64,000 nucleotides of DNA from Georgenia sp. TF02-10. Its GTDB lineage: Bacteria > Actinomycetota > Actinomycetes > Actinomycetales > Actinomycetaceae. Location of the stretch: the NCBI RefSeq assembly GCF_022759505.1, contig NZ_CP094289.1:868001-932000 (forward strand), read 5' to 3'. Positions 1 to 8,389 of the stretch are shown one piece after another. A program made the translations under genes and the position numbers. Below the pieces are notes generated by a model. The model ran no database searches, was not told where the DNA came from, and worked only from the letters and a program-made list of their open reading frames with translations. The stretch's first letter is position 1. Every line of letters starts with the position of its first letter.

Positions 1-484
1 CACCACATGCCGCGCCGTCGACCTTCGTCGTCAGGCCAGCATGATGTGTGCGGCCGTCACCTGTTGTTGACCCACTGACTGCGCCCGGCACGACCGCCGG
101 GCCCCAGCCCATGGCTGCGTCGCCGTCGGCCGCACTGGGCAGGCACGCCGCCGCTCCGCCCCGCCGAGAATCCGGCACCGGGGTATCGGCATCGGCGCGG
201 GAAACCCCCGCACGCCGTGCACGGGCGGCGCCCGCACCCGCACCGGCCTCGGCGCTGCACGCTGACCGGCCCTCGCGCCGCACGACCGGCGTGTGACCGG
301 CGGCGCGCCACCGGCCCCACCGGCGTCCGCCTCGGCGGTGCCCGGTGGCTGACCACGGCGCCGCTTGCCCGCGTCGGTGCAGCCCGCGGCCTGCGGCCAC
401 AGCCCCCGCACCCCCGTACCCCGCCCTCCGGGCGGCCCTCCCGCGCCACGCCCCCGTGACGCACGACCGAAAGGCACCCCGACC
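1..484. other. Gene-free leader region before the symporter gene
   Basis: No reading frame here has convincing protein character; the open frames are very GC-rich, arginine/proline-rich shadows. A GAAAGG at 469-474 lies 10 bases before the GTG at 485 and is the likely ribosome binding site. I see no clear promoter or RNA gene. Confidence 0.5.
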
Positions 485-1972
485 GTGTCCACCTCATCCA
501 CGCAGCCGGCGGCCACCGAGCCGCGCCGCCGGCTGCGCCTGCCCTCCTTCAGCGTCCAGATCCTCCTCGGCCTGGCCCTGGGCGTGCTGCTCGGCTGGCT
601 CGCCCTGTCCATCGGCAAGACCCCCGCCGGCGAGGAGAACGGCCTGACCGTCGCGCTGAGCACCATCGGCGGCTCATTCGTGAGCCTGCTCAAGGCGGTC
701 GTCCCGCCGCTGGTGTTCACCGCGATCGTGGCCTCGATCGCCAACCTGCGCGGAGTAGCCAACGCCGCCCGCCTGGCCGGGCAGACCCTGCTGTGGTTCG
801 CCATCACCGCCCTGATCGCCGTCGGCATCGGGATCGGGCTGGGCCTGCTGCTCCAGCCCGGCAGGACCGCCGGCGTCGACGAGTCCGAGGCCGGCGCCCC
901 GAGCACGACCGGCACCTGGCTGGACTTCCTCCAGGGTCTCGTCCCGCAGAACTTCCTCGGCCTGGGCGCCTCGTCCAGCCTGGAGACCGCCGACGACGGG
1001 ACCATCACCGCGGTCAGCACCGGGCTGAGCTTCAACGTCCTGCAGATCATCGTCATCGCCCTGGTCGTGGGCATCGCGGCGCTGAAGACCGGCACCAAGG
1101 CCGAGCCGTTCCTCACCCTCAACCGCTCCGTGCTCACCGTGGTCCAGAAGGTCCTGTGGTGGATCATCCGGCTCGCCCCGCTCGGCACCCTGGGCCTGAT
1201 CGGCCGGGCCATCGCCACCTACGGCTGGACCTCGCTGGCCAGCCTGGGCACCTTCGCCATCGCCGTCTACCTCGGCCTGGCGCTGGTGCTGCTGGTCGTC
1301 TACCCGGTGCTGCTGAAGAGCCACGGGCTGTCCGTGGGCCGGTACTTCCGCGGCGCCTGGCCGGCGATCCAGCTCGGCTTCGTCTCCCGCTCCTCCATCG
1401 GCACCCTGCCGGTGACCGAGCGGGTCACCCACCGCAACCTCGGCGTGCCGCGGGCCTACGCCTCCTTCGCCGTGCCGCTGGGCTCGACGACCAAGATGGA
1501 CGGCTGCGCCGCGATCTACCCCGCGGTCGCCGCGATCTTCGTCGCCCAGTTCTTCGGGATCGACCTCTCCGTCCTGGACTACCTGCTCATCGCGTTCGTC
1601 TCCGTGGTCGGGTCCGCGGCGACGGCCGGGCTCACCGGGGCGGTCGTCATGCTCACCCTGACCCTGTCCACCCTGGGCCTGCCGCTGGAGGGCGTGGGCC
1701 TGCTGCTGGCCATCGACCCGATCCTGGACATGGGCCGCACCGCGGTGAACGTCGCCGGGCAGGTGCTGGTGCCGGTCATCGTGGCCAAGCGCGAGCGCAT
1801 CCTCGACGTCGAGCAGTACAACGCCGCCGACGCCGAGGACCTCTTCGCGGACGACGACGACGAGGTGCCGGCCCCCGCGGCCGAGGAGACCGACGGCGTG
1901 GCCTCCGCCGGCGACGACGCGGCCACCGTCGTTACCGGCACGGCCACGCCGGAGCCGGCCGGCCGGCGCTGA
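485..1972 (+). CDS. Dicarboxylate/amino acid:cation symporter (DAACS family)
   Basis: A 495-residue secondary transporter of the Na+/H+:dicarboxylate/glutamate symporter family, which imports C4-dicarboxylates or acidic amino acids across the cytoplasmic membrane. It has a hydrophobic core of about eight transmembrane helices. The re-entrant-loop serine motif appears as RSSIGTLPVT near residues 302-311, and the cation-binding motif as PLGSTTKMDGCA near 331-342. Canonical members have NMDGT there, so Lys337 replaces the usual Asn. The C-terminal tail after about residue 440 is very acidic (DADDDDE-like) and probably cytoplasmic. The GTG start at 485 is chosen because it follows GAAAGG and gives the usual short basic N-terminus before the first helix; the frame is open further upstream. 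It appears to be a single-gene unit. Confidence 0.87.
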   Translation: MSTSSTQPAATEPRRRLRLPSFSVQILLGLALGVLLGWLALSIGKTPAGEENGLTVALSTIGGSFVSLLKAVVPPLVFTAIVASIANLRGVANAARLAGQTLLWFAITALIAVGIGIGLGLLLQPGRTAGVDESEAGAPSTTGTWLDFLQGLVPQNFLGLGASSSLETADDGTITAVSTGLSFNVLQIIVIALVVGIAALKTGTKAEPFLTLNRSVLTVVQKVLWWIIRLAPLGTLGLIGRAIATYGWTSLASLGTFAIAVYLGLALVLLVVYPVLLKSHGLSVGRYFRGAWPAIQLGFVSRSSIGTLPVTERVTHRNLGVPRAYASFAVPLGSTTKMDGCAAIYPAVAAIFVAQFFGIDLSVLDYLLIAFVSVVGSAATAGLTGAVVMLTLTLSTLGLPLEGVGLLLAIDPILDMGRTAVNVAGQVLVPVIVAKRERILDVEQYNAADAEDLFADDDDEVPAPAAEETDGVASAGDDAATVVTGTATPEPAGRR

Positions 1973-2054
1973 GGGGGTCGGGCGCGGGCGGCGTCGACGG
2001 CGGCCGCGGCGGATGCCCGTCGCGGCCGCGCTCGCGCGGCTGAGCGCTGGTGAC

Positions 2055-2060
2055 CATACT
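2055..2060 (+). promoter_or_regulatory. Likely -10 box (CATACT) of the lipoprotein gene
   Basis: CATACT ends 8 bases before the ATG at 2069. This close spacing implies a leaderless or near-leaderless transcript. No good -35 box is visible. Confidence 0.35.
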
Positions 2061-2068
2061 TCGGGCGC

Positions 2069-2560
2069 ATGAATCGAACGCTTGCCGCGTCCGCCGCGGC
2101 GGCCCTCCTGCTGGTTCTCGGATGTGCCGCGTGCACACCTGAGCCGGTGCCGTCTGAGACCGCCGGGACGCCGTCGCCCGAAGGGACGCTTGAGGTGGAC
2201 CTGACGATGAGCGTCGTCCTCAACGCGGACGGCTCGGTGTCGGTGACCGCTGAGTCGAACCTGCCCGATGGCACCGAGCTCGGATCGTCAGTGTTCCAGG
2301 AGGGCGCGTTTCTCGCCCAGGACTCCCAGACGTTGCACGGCGGCAGCGCCTCGTTCGGGCCGTTCAGTGACGAGGGCGGCCCGATCCCCCCGGGAACCTA
2401 TGAGGTGAGCGTGACCATGCCCATCGCGCGCAACCAGCCCGACGAGGTGAAGGCGACTATCGGTGAAGCTGGCGAGAACCTGACGGGGCCCTTGGTCAGC
2501 GAAGAGAGCATCACGGGCGATGCCGTGGTGAGCGTCAGCGATCAGCTCGTCGTGCCCTAA
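2069..2560 (+). CDS. Putative secreted lipoprotein
   Basis: A 163-residue protein with a lipoprotein signal: positively charged start, hydrophobic stretch, and a lipobox VLGC placing the lipidated cysteine at residue 19. Cys22 follows closely. The mature part starts with a Pro/Glu/Thr-rich linker and continues as a beta-rich domain of about 110 residues with repeated Gly/Pro/Glu turns, possibly an Ig-like fold. It should be anchored on the outer face of the membrane. I do not recognise a specific family. It is a monocistronic gene followed by a convergent SRPBCC gene. Confidence 0.72.
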   Translation: MNRTLAASAAAALLLVLGCAACTPEPVPSETAGTPSPEGTLEVDLTMSVVLNADGSVSVTAESNLPDGTELGSSVFQEGAFLAQDSQTLHGGSASFGPFSDEGGPIPPGTYEVSVTMPIARNQPDEVKATIGEAGENLTGPLVSEESITGDAVVSVSDQLVVP

Positions 2561-2569
2561 CAGTGGCAC

Positions 2570-3040
2570 TCAGTCCCGCTCCCTGCGGCGGCCGGGCGGC
2601 CCGGTCCGCCCGGTCCGCCCGGTCAGGTGGCGCTCCACCCGCCACAGCGCGAGGGCGGACATCGTCTCGAGGACGGGGGTCAGGACCATGCCGGTCCACC
2701 GGCGCGGGAGCGGGCCGCGCAGCCAGACGTCCTCCTCCCACCGGGCCTCGCACGCCGTCGGCCCGCGCGGGTGCACGCTGATCTGCACGGAGCCGAGCAG
2801 GACCGGTCCGACCTTGCGGACCTCGAGCAGCCCGGCGGCCCCGCCGTCGGGCGGCCGCACCCCTACCACCTGCATGCGGTCGACGAACGCGCAGGCCGTC
2901 ACGGCGGTCACCGCGTCCCCGGGCCGGGGCGGCACCGGCGGCGCGTCGACCACGGTCAGCGGGGTCCACCGGCCGTGCCCGCGCAGGTCGGTCAGCAGCG
3001 CGAACGCCTCGGCGGCGGGGACGGGCAGCGTGCGGCGCAC
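2570..3040 (-). CDS. SRPBCC family protein (polyketide cyclase/dehydrase-like)
   Basis: A 156-residue protein of the START/SRPBCC fold, small-ligand-binding helix-grip proteins. The start RRTLPVPAAEAFALLTDLRG and the following GRWTPLTVV segment match the N-terminal strand and helix of the polyketide cyclase subfamily; a long C-terminal helix (VLETMSALALWRVERHL) closes the ligand cavity as in the fold. The ligand is unknown. It lies immediately downstream of the alpha/beta hydrolase on the same strand with only 3 bases between, so the two are probably cotranscribed. Confidence 0.78.
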   Translation of the reverse strand: MRRTLPVPAAEAFALLTDLRGHGRWTPLTVVDAPPVPPRPGDAVTAVTACAFVDRMQVVGVRPPDGGAAGLLEVRKVGPVLLGSVQISVHPRGPTACEARWEEDVWLRGPLPRRWTGMVLTPVLETMSALALWRVERHLTGRTGRTGPPGRRRERD

Positions 3041-3043
3041 GGC

Positions 3044-3862
3044 TCAGCCGGTGACCTGCTCGACGATCAGGGCGGCGACCTCGGTCGGCTCGCGCTCGGG
3101 CAGCCAGTGCCCGGCGTCGAGCACGACGAACCGGTACGGGGCCTCGACGTGCTCGGCGGTCAGCTCCGCGGCCGTCCGGCCGAGGGCGGGGTCGCGGTCG
3201 CCCCAGACGAAGGTGGTCGGCACGCGCACCGGCCCGACCTTCGAGCGCTGCAGCGGGACGGCCCGGTACCAGTTGAGGGCCGCCGTCAGCGCCCCGGGCT
3301 CGCGCATCCGCGCGGCGTACCGCGCCGCGGCGCCCTCCGGCAGGCCGGCGGCGCGCAGCGCCCGGTCCAGGCGGGGACCGAGGGTGGCCTCGGGCAGCCG
3401 GGGCAGCTGGAAGAACCCCATGTAGGACGAGCGCAGCAGCTGGGCCGAGCGCAGGGTTGCCCGGGCCAGCGCCTGCGGGTGCGGCGTCGAGACCGCCGTG
3501 TAGGTGGCGATCCGGTCCGGGTGCGCGGCGGCCAGCGCCCAGCCGACCAGGCCGCCCCAGTCGTGGCCCACCAGGTGCGCCCGCTCCAGGCCGGCGGCGT
3601 CGAGCAGGGCGAGGACGTCGGCCACCAGGAAGTTCGTCCGGTAGGCCGCCCGGCCGGGCGGCCGCGCGCCGGGGGAGTAGCCGCGCTGGTCCGGCACGAG
3701 CGTGCGCAGCCCGGCGCCGTGCAGCGTCGGCACGACGGCGTCCCAGCTCGACCCCTCCTGCGGGAACCCGTGCAGGAGCACCACCGTCGCGCCGTCGACC
3801 GGTCCCTCGTCCCGGACCTGGAAGCGCAGGCGGCCCCGGCGCAGCTCCTGGATTCGGCTCAT
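3044..3862 (-). CDS. Alpha/beta-fold hydrolase (epoxide hydrolase-like)
   Basis: A 272-residue alpha/beta hydrolase. The oxyanion-hole motif HGFPQ is near residue 33. The nucleophile elbow GHDWGG gives Asp as nucleophile, as in epoxide hydrolases and haloalkane dehalogenases rather than serine esterases. A late acidic residue in WGDRDPALG and the terminal histidine in DAGHWLPERE complete the expected triad. Start: the ATG at 3862 (MSRIQELRRG) is preferred over an in-frame ATG 42 bases upstream, because a TAGCGT -10 box lies 7 bases before it. Likely role is hydrolysis of an epoxide or related xenobiotic; the substrate cannot be told from sequence. Confidence 0.85.
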   Translation of the reverse strand: MSRIQELRRGRLRFQVRDEGPVDGATVVLLHGFPQEGSSWDAVVPTLHGAGLRTLVPDQRGYSPGARPPGRAAYRTNFLVADVLALLDAAGLERAHLVGHDWGGLVGWALAAAHPDRIATYTAVSTPHPQALARATLRSAQLLRSSYMGFFQLPRLPEATLGPRLDRALRAAGLPEGAAARYAARMREPGALTAALNWYRAVPLQRSKVGPVRVPTTFVWGDRDPALGRTAAELTAEHVEAPYRFVVLDAGHWLPEREPTEVAALIVEQVTG

Positions 3863-3869
3863 GGATCGC

Positions 3870-3875
3870 ACGCTA
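3870..3875 (-). promoter_or_regulatory. -10 box TAGCGT, leaderless start of the hydrolase gene
   Basis: Read on the minus strand, TAGCGT is followed by 7 bases and then the ATG at 3862, the spacing expected when transcription starts at the start codon. Confidence 0.45.
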
Positions 3876-3932
3876 CGCGAAGCGCCCGGGCGGGACATCC
3901 CCACCCGGGCGCTCTCGCGTTGCTCCGACCGG

Positions 3933-4181
3933 TCAGGCGGTGCCGGACTGCGGCTGGGTGTTGTCGGTGCCGCCGAGCTCGCGGAGGAACTCGTGGCACT
4001 TGTGGGCGCGGTCGGAGTCCTCCTTCATCACCTGCTCGAAGAAGGAGGCGATGTCCTCCCGGCCGGCGTTGCGCGCGTCGCGCACGTACTGGCCGTAGTC
4101 GTGCCCCGCCTTCAGGGAGTGGTACTGGACGGAGATGAGGTCGAAGGTCACGTCGTCGAAGCCGGTCTCACCGGTAGCCAT
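3933..4181 (-). CDS. Small acidic helical protein of unknown function
   Basis: An 82-residue soluble protein that I do not recognise. It is predicted to be mostly helical, with charged segments such as VRDARNAGREDIASFFEQVM and EDSDRAHKCHEFLRELGG; it has one cysteine and three histidines, and a polar C-terminal tail. Coding is supported by codon bias and by a good ribosome binding site (AGAAAGGA, about 8 bases upstream on the minus strand). The helical charged pattern suggests a small helical-bundle or ferritin-like accessory protein, but that is a guess. Confidence 0.65.
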   Translation of the reverse strand: MATGETGFDDVTFDLISVQYHSLKAGHDYGQYVRDARNAGREDIASFFEQVMKEDSDRAHKCHEFLRELGGTDNTQPQSGTA

Positions 4182-4354
4182 GAGCAGTTCCTTTCTCTAG
4201 GTGGGTTGGGGTTCTTCCGAGAGGTAGGCCCCTCGAAGCTTGCAGTCCGTGCCGTCCGCCGGCACCGCGTCGGTCGGACGGGTGAGCCAGGCCGACCGGC
4301 ACGGTCAGCGGGGGCGCCGGCCGGACGGACAGCGGGCGCACGGGATCGAGACGG

Positions 4355-4810
4355 TCAGCGGGCGTACGTCGTGCCCGTGCCGGCCGCGGTGCTCCGGCGC
4401 GCCGGCCACAGGGCGATGAGGAGCCCCAGGACGACGCTGATCGCGTGCAGCCAGTTGTCGGCGCCGTTGATGTTCAGGAAGTTGATGTCCGGGTTGTTCA
4501 CCGCGAAGAGCCCGTAGACGAATGCGGCGCCGTAGCCGACGACGAGGATCCAGCCGAAGGTCCGGGCGCTCGCGGACCTCGCCCACATGGTCACGCCGAG
4601 CAGGCCGATGAGGAGGTGGACGACGTTGTGCAGCGGGTTGATCGCGAAGCCGAGGAGGGTCTGGTCGTGGTTGTGCTCCAGCCATCCGCTGAAGCCGGTG
4701 ATGAAGAAGCCGACGACGCCGATGATGAGGTACACCAGGCCGACGAGGAGCGCCAGCCATTGGTGCGGCCCGCGCCCCGTGCTCACCTCTTGTGATCGTG
4801 ACGTTGCCAT
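4355..4810 (-). CDS. DUF4383 domain membrane protein
   Basis: A 151-residue integral membrane protein with four predicted helices (about residues 17-37, 55-75, 85-105 and 115-135). The sequence PLHNVVHLLIGLLG and the NINGADNWLHAISVVLGLLIAL segment are typical of the actinobacterial DUF4383 family, whose function is unknown. The start at 4810 has a GGAGAGA ribosome binding site. A short Thr/Ala-rich cytoplasmic tail follows. It is monocistronic, between the small helical protein and the RecQ gene on the same strand. Confidence 0.85.
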   Translation of the reverse strand: MATSRSQEVSTGRGPHQWLALLVGLVYLIIGVVGFFITGFSGWLEHNHDQTLLGFAINPLHNVVHLLIGLLGVTMWARSASARTFGWILVVGYGAAFVYGLFAVNNPDINFLNINGADNWLHAISVVLGLLIALWPARRSTAAGTGTTYAR

Positions 4811-4940
4811 GAGGTCTCTCCGTCCCAGAAAGGTGCGCTTCGTCACAGGGTGCCCCGATATGGGTGGAGGCGCATCTCGGACGCAGGGTGCGGGTTTGGT
4901 CGGCGGCGCCGGCGGCGGGTCGACGGCGGCGGCGCGTGGG

Positions 4941-6899
4941 TCAGCGGCGCTCAAGCAGGTCGTGCTCGGCGATGACGTCCCGCGCCAGCGTCTTGTAGCC
5001 CTCGGTGTCGAAGAAGACGGTGATCCGGTCCCCCTCGTGCCGCATGACGACCCCGTCGCCCCACTCGCGGTGCCGCACCGGCGCCTGGAGCGGGAACGGG
5101 TCGTCCTGGCCGTCGCCATCGGAGGGGCCGCCGTCGTCGGGAGCACCGGCGCGATCGCTGCCGTCAGCGGCACCACCGCGACCGCCGTCGTCAGCGGCAC
5201 CACCGCGACCGCCGTCGTCCGGACCGCCCCGGCCCGGGGCACCCGGACCCGGGCCCCCGCCGGCCGGCGCCACGGGCGGGGAGTCGGCCGACGCTGGGGA
5301 GGCGGACCGCACCGGCTGCGTCGGCACCGCCGGCCCCTCCCCGAGCACGGGCACCTCCGCCGGCTCGGCCGCCTCCGCCTCGGCCTCGGCCGGGTCGGCG
5401 AGCTCCCCGGGGGCGGCCGCCGCCCGCCCGTCCGGCTCGGCACCGTCCGGCGCCTCGCCCCGCGCCAGGCACACGTCGCAGTTCCCGCACGGCCCCACCT
5501 GCTCCTCGCCGAAGTAGCCGAGCAGGAACGCGCGCCGGCACTCCGTCGTCTCGGCGTAGCCGCGCAGCATCTCGATCCGCGAGCGGGCGATCCGCTCGCG
5601 GGACTCCGTCGCCTCCTCCGCCCGCTTCACGACGGCGGCCGGCCGGTCCGTGCCGACGGCCACCACCCCGCGGCCCTCCCGGCGCGCCGCCCCGGCCTCG
5701 ACGAGGAGGTTCACCAGCCCGGAGACCCGCCGGGCGGAGATGCCCGACGCCTCCGCCAGCGCCTTGCGGGTGACCGGACCGTCGGCCTTCAGCAGCGCCC
5801 GCAGCACGGCCCGCAGCGCCTCGCCGTCGACCCGGGTGCTGGCGAAGAACCGCCGCAGCCCGAGGTCCTCGGGCCGGTAGTGCAGGGTGGCGAGGGCGGG
5901 CTCGCCGTCCCGGCCGGCCCGGCCGATCTCCTGGTAGTAGCTGTCCAGGGAGTCCGGGGCGTCGGCGTGCACGACGAACCGGACGTCGGCCTTGTCGATG
6001 CCCATCCCGAAGGCGGTGGTGGCCACGACCACGTCGAGGTCGCCGTCGAAGAAGGCCCGGTGGACCTCCTCCCGGTCCTTGTCCCGCCGGCCGGCGTGGT
6101 AGGCGGCGGCGCGCCGGCCCGCCTCGCGCAGCGCCTGAGCGTACCGCTCGGTGTCCGCCCGGGTGGCCACGTACAGCAGGCCCGGCCCGGGCAGCGCGGC
6201 GACGTCCTCCACGACGGCGCGGCGCTTGGTCGCGTCCTCGGTGTACCGGCGGACCACCAGGCGCAGGTTGGGCCGGTCGAACCCGCGGGCGAGCACGAGC
6301 GGGTCCCGCAGCCCGAGCCGCTCGACGATCTCCCGCTGCACCGGCGCGGACGCCGTCGCGGTCAGCGCCAGGACGGGCGGGCGCCCGACGTGCTCGGCCG
6401 CCGCGGCCAGGCCCAGGTAGTCCGGGCGGAAGTCGTGCCCCCAGGAGGAGACGCAGTGCGCCTCGTCGACCACGAACAGCGAGGGCGCGACGCCGCGCAG
6501 CCGGTCCAGGACGTCCTCGCGGGCGAGCTGCTCGGGGGAGAGGAAGAGGAACTCGGCGCCGTCGCGGCCGACGGCGGTCCACGCCTCCGCGTTCTCCCGC
6601 CGGCCCTGGGCGGAGTTGACGGTGACCGCCTCCGGCGCGTCGGCGGCCCGGTCGATGCCGGCGACCTGGTCGTCCTGCAGGGCGATGAGCGGGGAGACGA
6701 CGACGGTCGCGCCCGCCCGGAGCAGCGCCGGCACCTGGTAGATCGCCGACTTCCCGCTCCCGGTGGGCATCACCGTGAGCACGTCGCGGCCCTCGACGAC
6801 GGCGGCCATGGCCTCGGCCTGGCCCGGCCGCAGGGAGTCCCAGCCGAAGGCGTCCTGGGCGACGCGGCGCAGCTCGTGCTGCACGTCCGCGGATGTCAT
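4941..6899 (-). CDS. recQ: RecQ-family ATP-dependent DNA helicase
   Basis: A 652-residue superfamily 2 helicase that unwinds DNA 3' to 5' in recombination and repair. The helicase core has motif I MPTGSGKS, the DEAH box VVDEAHC, motif III ALTATA and motif VI YYQEIGRAGRDG. A zinc-binding segment follows (CRRAFLLGYF through CGNCDVC). After about residue 480 an Ala/Gly/Pro/Asp-rich linker carries a 9-residue tandem repeat (PDDGGRGGAA-like; 27-bp DNA period near 5163-5216). The last 45 residues (WGDGVVMRHEGDRITVFFD) resemble the small beta domain at the C-terminus of UvrD/PcrA. No HRDC domain is evident. Start: MTSADVQ at 6899 is chosen over an upstream ATG because homology begins there. Confidence 0.92.
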   Translation of the reverse strand: MTSADVQHELRRVAQDAFGWDSLRPGQAEAMAAVVEGRDVLTVMPTGSGKSAIYQVPALLRAGATVVVSPLIALQDDQVAGIDRAADAPEAVTVNSAQGRRENAEAWTAVGRDGAEFLFLSPEQLAREDVLDRLRGVAPSLFVVDEAHCVSSWGHDFRPDYLGLAAAAEHVGRPPVLALTATASAPVQREIVERLGLRDPLVLARGFDRPNLRLVVRRYTEDATKRRAVVEDVAALPGPGLLYVATRADTERYAQALREAGRRAAAYHAGRRDKDREEVHRAFFDGDLDVVVATTAFGMGIDKADVRFVVHADAPDSLDSYYQEIGRAGRDGEPALATLHYRPEDLGLRRFFASTRVDGEALRAVLRALLKADGPVTRKALAEASGISARRVSGLVNLLVEAGAARREGRGVVAVGTDRPAAVVKRAEEATESRERIARSRIEMLRGYAETTECRRAFLLGYFGEEQVGPCGNCDVCLARGEAPDGAEPDGRAAAAPGELADPAEAEAEAAEPAEVPVLGEGPAVPTQPVRSASPASADSPPVAPAGGGPGPGAPGRGGPDDGGRGGAADDGGRGGAADGSDRAGAPDDGGPSDGDGQDDPFPLQAPVRHREWGDGVVMRHEGDRITVFFDTEGYKTLARDVIAEHDLLERR

Positions 6900-7040
6900 G
6901 CGGTCACTGTGCGGCCCGCGCGCCCGGCGGGCAACGTGGGGCCGGCACAGCGCGGGTGGGCCTCGGCACACCAGGAGGTCGGACGTCCTCTGCGGTGGCA
7001 GCAGGCCAGCCGGCGGAGGTTGCCCGCCGCCGGAGCGTGC

Positions 7041-7415
7041 TCAGGCCCGGTGCTGGGCGGTGGCCCGGTTGTGCTCCAGCGCTGTGCCGAGCCAGAAGGA
7101 CAGGCCCTCCTCACCCGCGACCGATTCCGCCGCCACCGAGATCCAGCCCGGACCCATGCTCCGGCCCGCCCCCATCTCGGCCCGGGACGCCCCGGGCACC
7201 CGGACCAGCTCGTCGTCCCGCTCGGCAGCGACGCGGACCAGCAGGCCACCGCCCTTCAGCGCGCTGACGACCATCTTCTCGTTCACCATGAACGACCGGC
7301 CGCCGAACATCGGCACCTCGCGCACCGACGGCTCGCCGGACAGCAGCGCGCGGAGACGCTCGACCAGCTCGGACTGCCCGGGCACCGGCGGCCTGGTCAT
7401 GGGCGGCCTGGTCAT
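7041..7415 (-). CDS. TfoX N-terminal domain protein
   Basis: A 124-residue protein with the TfoX-N fold. The conserved stretch REVPMFGGRSFMVNEKMVVSALKGGGLLVRV and a later MGPGWI segment mark the family. In proteobacteria full-length TfoX regulates competence; stand-alone N-domains in actinobacteria have no known role. The start ATG overlaps the stop codon of the upstream SnoaL-like gene by 4 bases (ATGA), so translation is probably coupled. A second in-frame ATG lies 15 bases further in (MTRPPMTRPP is a small repeat), so the exact start is uncertain. Confidence 0.82.
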   Translation of the reverse strand: MTRPPMTRPPVPGQSELVERLRALLSGEPSVREVPMFGGRSFMVNEKMVVSALKGGGLLVRVAAERDDELVRVPGASRAEMGAGRSMGPGWISVAAESVAGEEGLSFWLGTALEHNRATAQHRA

Positions 7416-7771
7416 GCCTCGGCCGGCGGGCCGAAGGAGAGGCGGTCGAAGATGAGGACGCTCTCGGCGATCTTGCCGTCGCGGACGGTGAAGCACTCCG
7501 CGGCGGGCGCCGTCGTGGTGGCCGCCGTCTCGGGGTAGTAGAACAGCGCGACCCGGTCGCCGTCGGCGAAGCTGGCGATGTCCGCCAGCCCGGTCAGTGC
7601 GGGAGCGAAACCGGCGATGAACGCGCGGTACGCCGCCTTGCCGGTCAGGTCTGCCCCCGGGGCGCGGCAGGTGATGTCGTCGGCGACCCGTGTCATCGCC
7701 CGGTCGACGTCGCCGCTCGTCCACGCCCGGTGGTAGTCCTGCACGACCGCGTACGCGGATTCCTGCGTCAT
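7412..7771 (-). CDS. SnoaL-like / nuclear transport factor 2 family protein
   Basis: A 119-residue cone-shaped NTF2-like protein. The opening helix VVQDYHRAWTSGDVDRAMT, the DDITCRAPG strand, the FALFYY-like strand (GDRVALFYYPE) and the closing VRDGKIAESVLIFD are the standard SnoaL-like pattern. Such proteins are small enzymes or ligand binders; the substrate is unknown. An AAGGAG ribosome binding site lies 7 bases upstream. It heads a two-gene operon with the TfoX-N protein, overlapping it by 4 bases. Confidence 0.82.
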   Translation of the reverse strand: MTQESAYAVVQDYHRAWTSGDVDRAMTRVADDITCRAPGADLTGKAAYRAFIAGFAPALTGLADIASFADGDRVALFYYPETAATTTAPAAECFTVRDGKIAESVLIFDRLSFGPPAEA

Positions 7772-7794
7772 GGTGCGCTCCTTCGTTGGTGGTC

Positions 7795-7934
7795 CCGGAC
7801 GTGTGCGGCCGGGTTACTGCTGCCGGACCTATGCGGCCGGGTCACTGCTGCCGGACATGTGCGCCCGGGTCACTGGTCCGGGACCTGTGCTCCCGGGTCA
7901 TTGCTCTCGGGCCTCCGCTCCCGGGCTTGTCGGT
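7795..7934. repeat. 28-bp imperfect tandem repeat, five units
   Basis: Five contiguous units begin at 7795, 7823, 7851, 7879 and 7907 (for example CCGGACCTATGCGGCCGGGT then CACTGCTG). Units diverge progressively from left to right. The period is not a multiple of three. The last units include the stop codon and final codons of the SRPBCC gene ending at 7898. There are no unique spacers, so it is not a CRISPR. Confidence 0.85.
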
Positions 7935-8389
7935 GACCGCGGGCGGTCGCCGTCGTCGAGGGGTCGCCAGCGGTCGGGACCGGGATCTCCGCCCGCGGTG
8001 GCGGTCCGCAGCCGCGGCAGGAAGTGCTCCCAACCGTCGGCGTGGCCGGCCAGCTCGGTGTCCGGCAGGCCGGAGTGGGTCAGGTCGACCCGGGTGCCGC
8101 CGTCGACGGCGGTGAGCCGGAACTCGACGGTGGAGGCTCCGGCCGGCAGCTCGGCGCTCCCGGCGATGCCCCACGACACGACCACGCGGGCGGGCCGCTC
8201 GACGTGCAGGTACCACCCGCGGATCGGGTGCCCGGCGATGTCGACCGCGAAGAGCCCGCCGGGCTGCGGGTCGAGCTCGGCGTGCTGGCCCATCCAGGCC
8301 GTCATGCCCGCCTCGGTGGTCAGGTAGTCGAACACCGTCGCCGGCGGGGCGTCGATCTCGATCGAGGCCGTGTACTCAGCCACGGTCAT
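7898..8389 (-). CDS. SRPBCC (AHSA1-type) domain protein
   Basis: A 163-residue activator-of-Hsp90-homology / START-like protein. The N-terminal EYTASIEIDAPPATVFDYLT, the central PGGLFAVDIAG and GWYLHVERPARVVVSWG, and the C-terminal GWEHFLPRL helix are hallmarks of the family. It is translationally coupled to the ArsR gene upstream (14-base overlap), the common ArsR-plus-SRPBCC pair in actinobacteria in which the regulator probably controls both genes. Its last residues fall in a 28-bp repeat tract, so the tail (RPRSPTSPGAEAREQ) looks like recent repeat-derived extension. Confidence 0.88.
   Translation of the reverse strand: MTVAEYTASIEIDAPPATVFDYLTTEAGMTAWMGQHAELDPQPGGLFAVDIAGHPIRGWYLHVERPARVVVSWGIAGSAELPAGASTVEFRLTAVDGGTRVDLTHSGLPDTELAGHADGWEHFLPRLRTATAGGDPGPDRWRPLDDGDRPRSPTSPGAEAREQ

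Noticed and set aside
4587-7538. A 983-codon plus-strand open frame
   Set aside because: It is the complement of recQ and neighbours; the motif-bearing frame is on the minus strand.
7795-7934. Possible CRISPR array (28-bp units)
   Set aside because: Units are contiguous with no unique spacers and diverge gradually; no cas genes are nearby.
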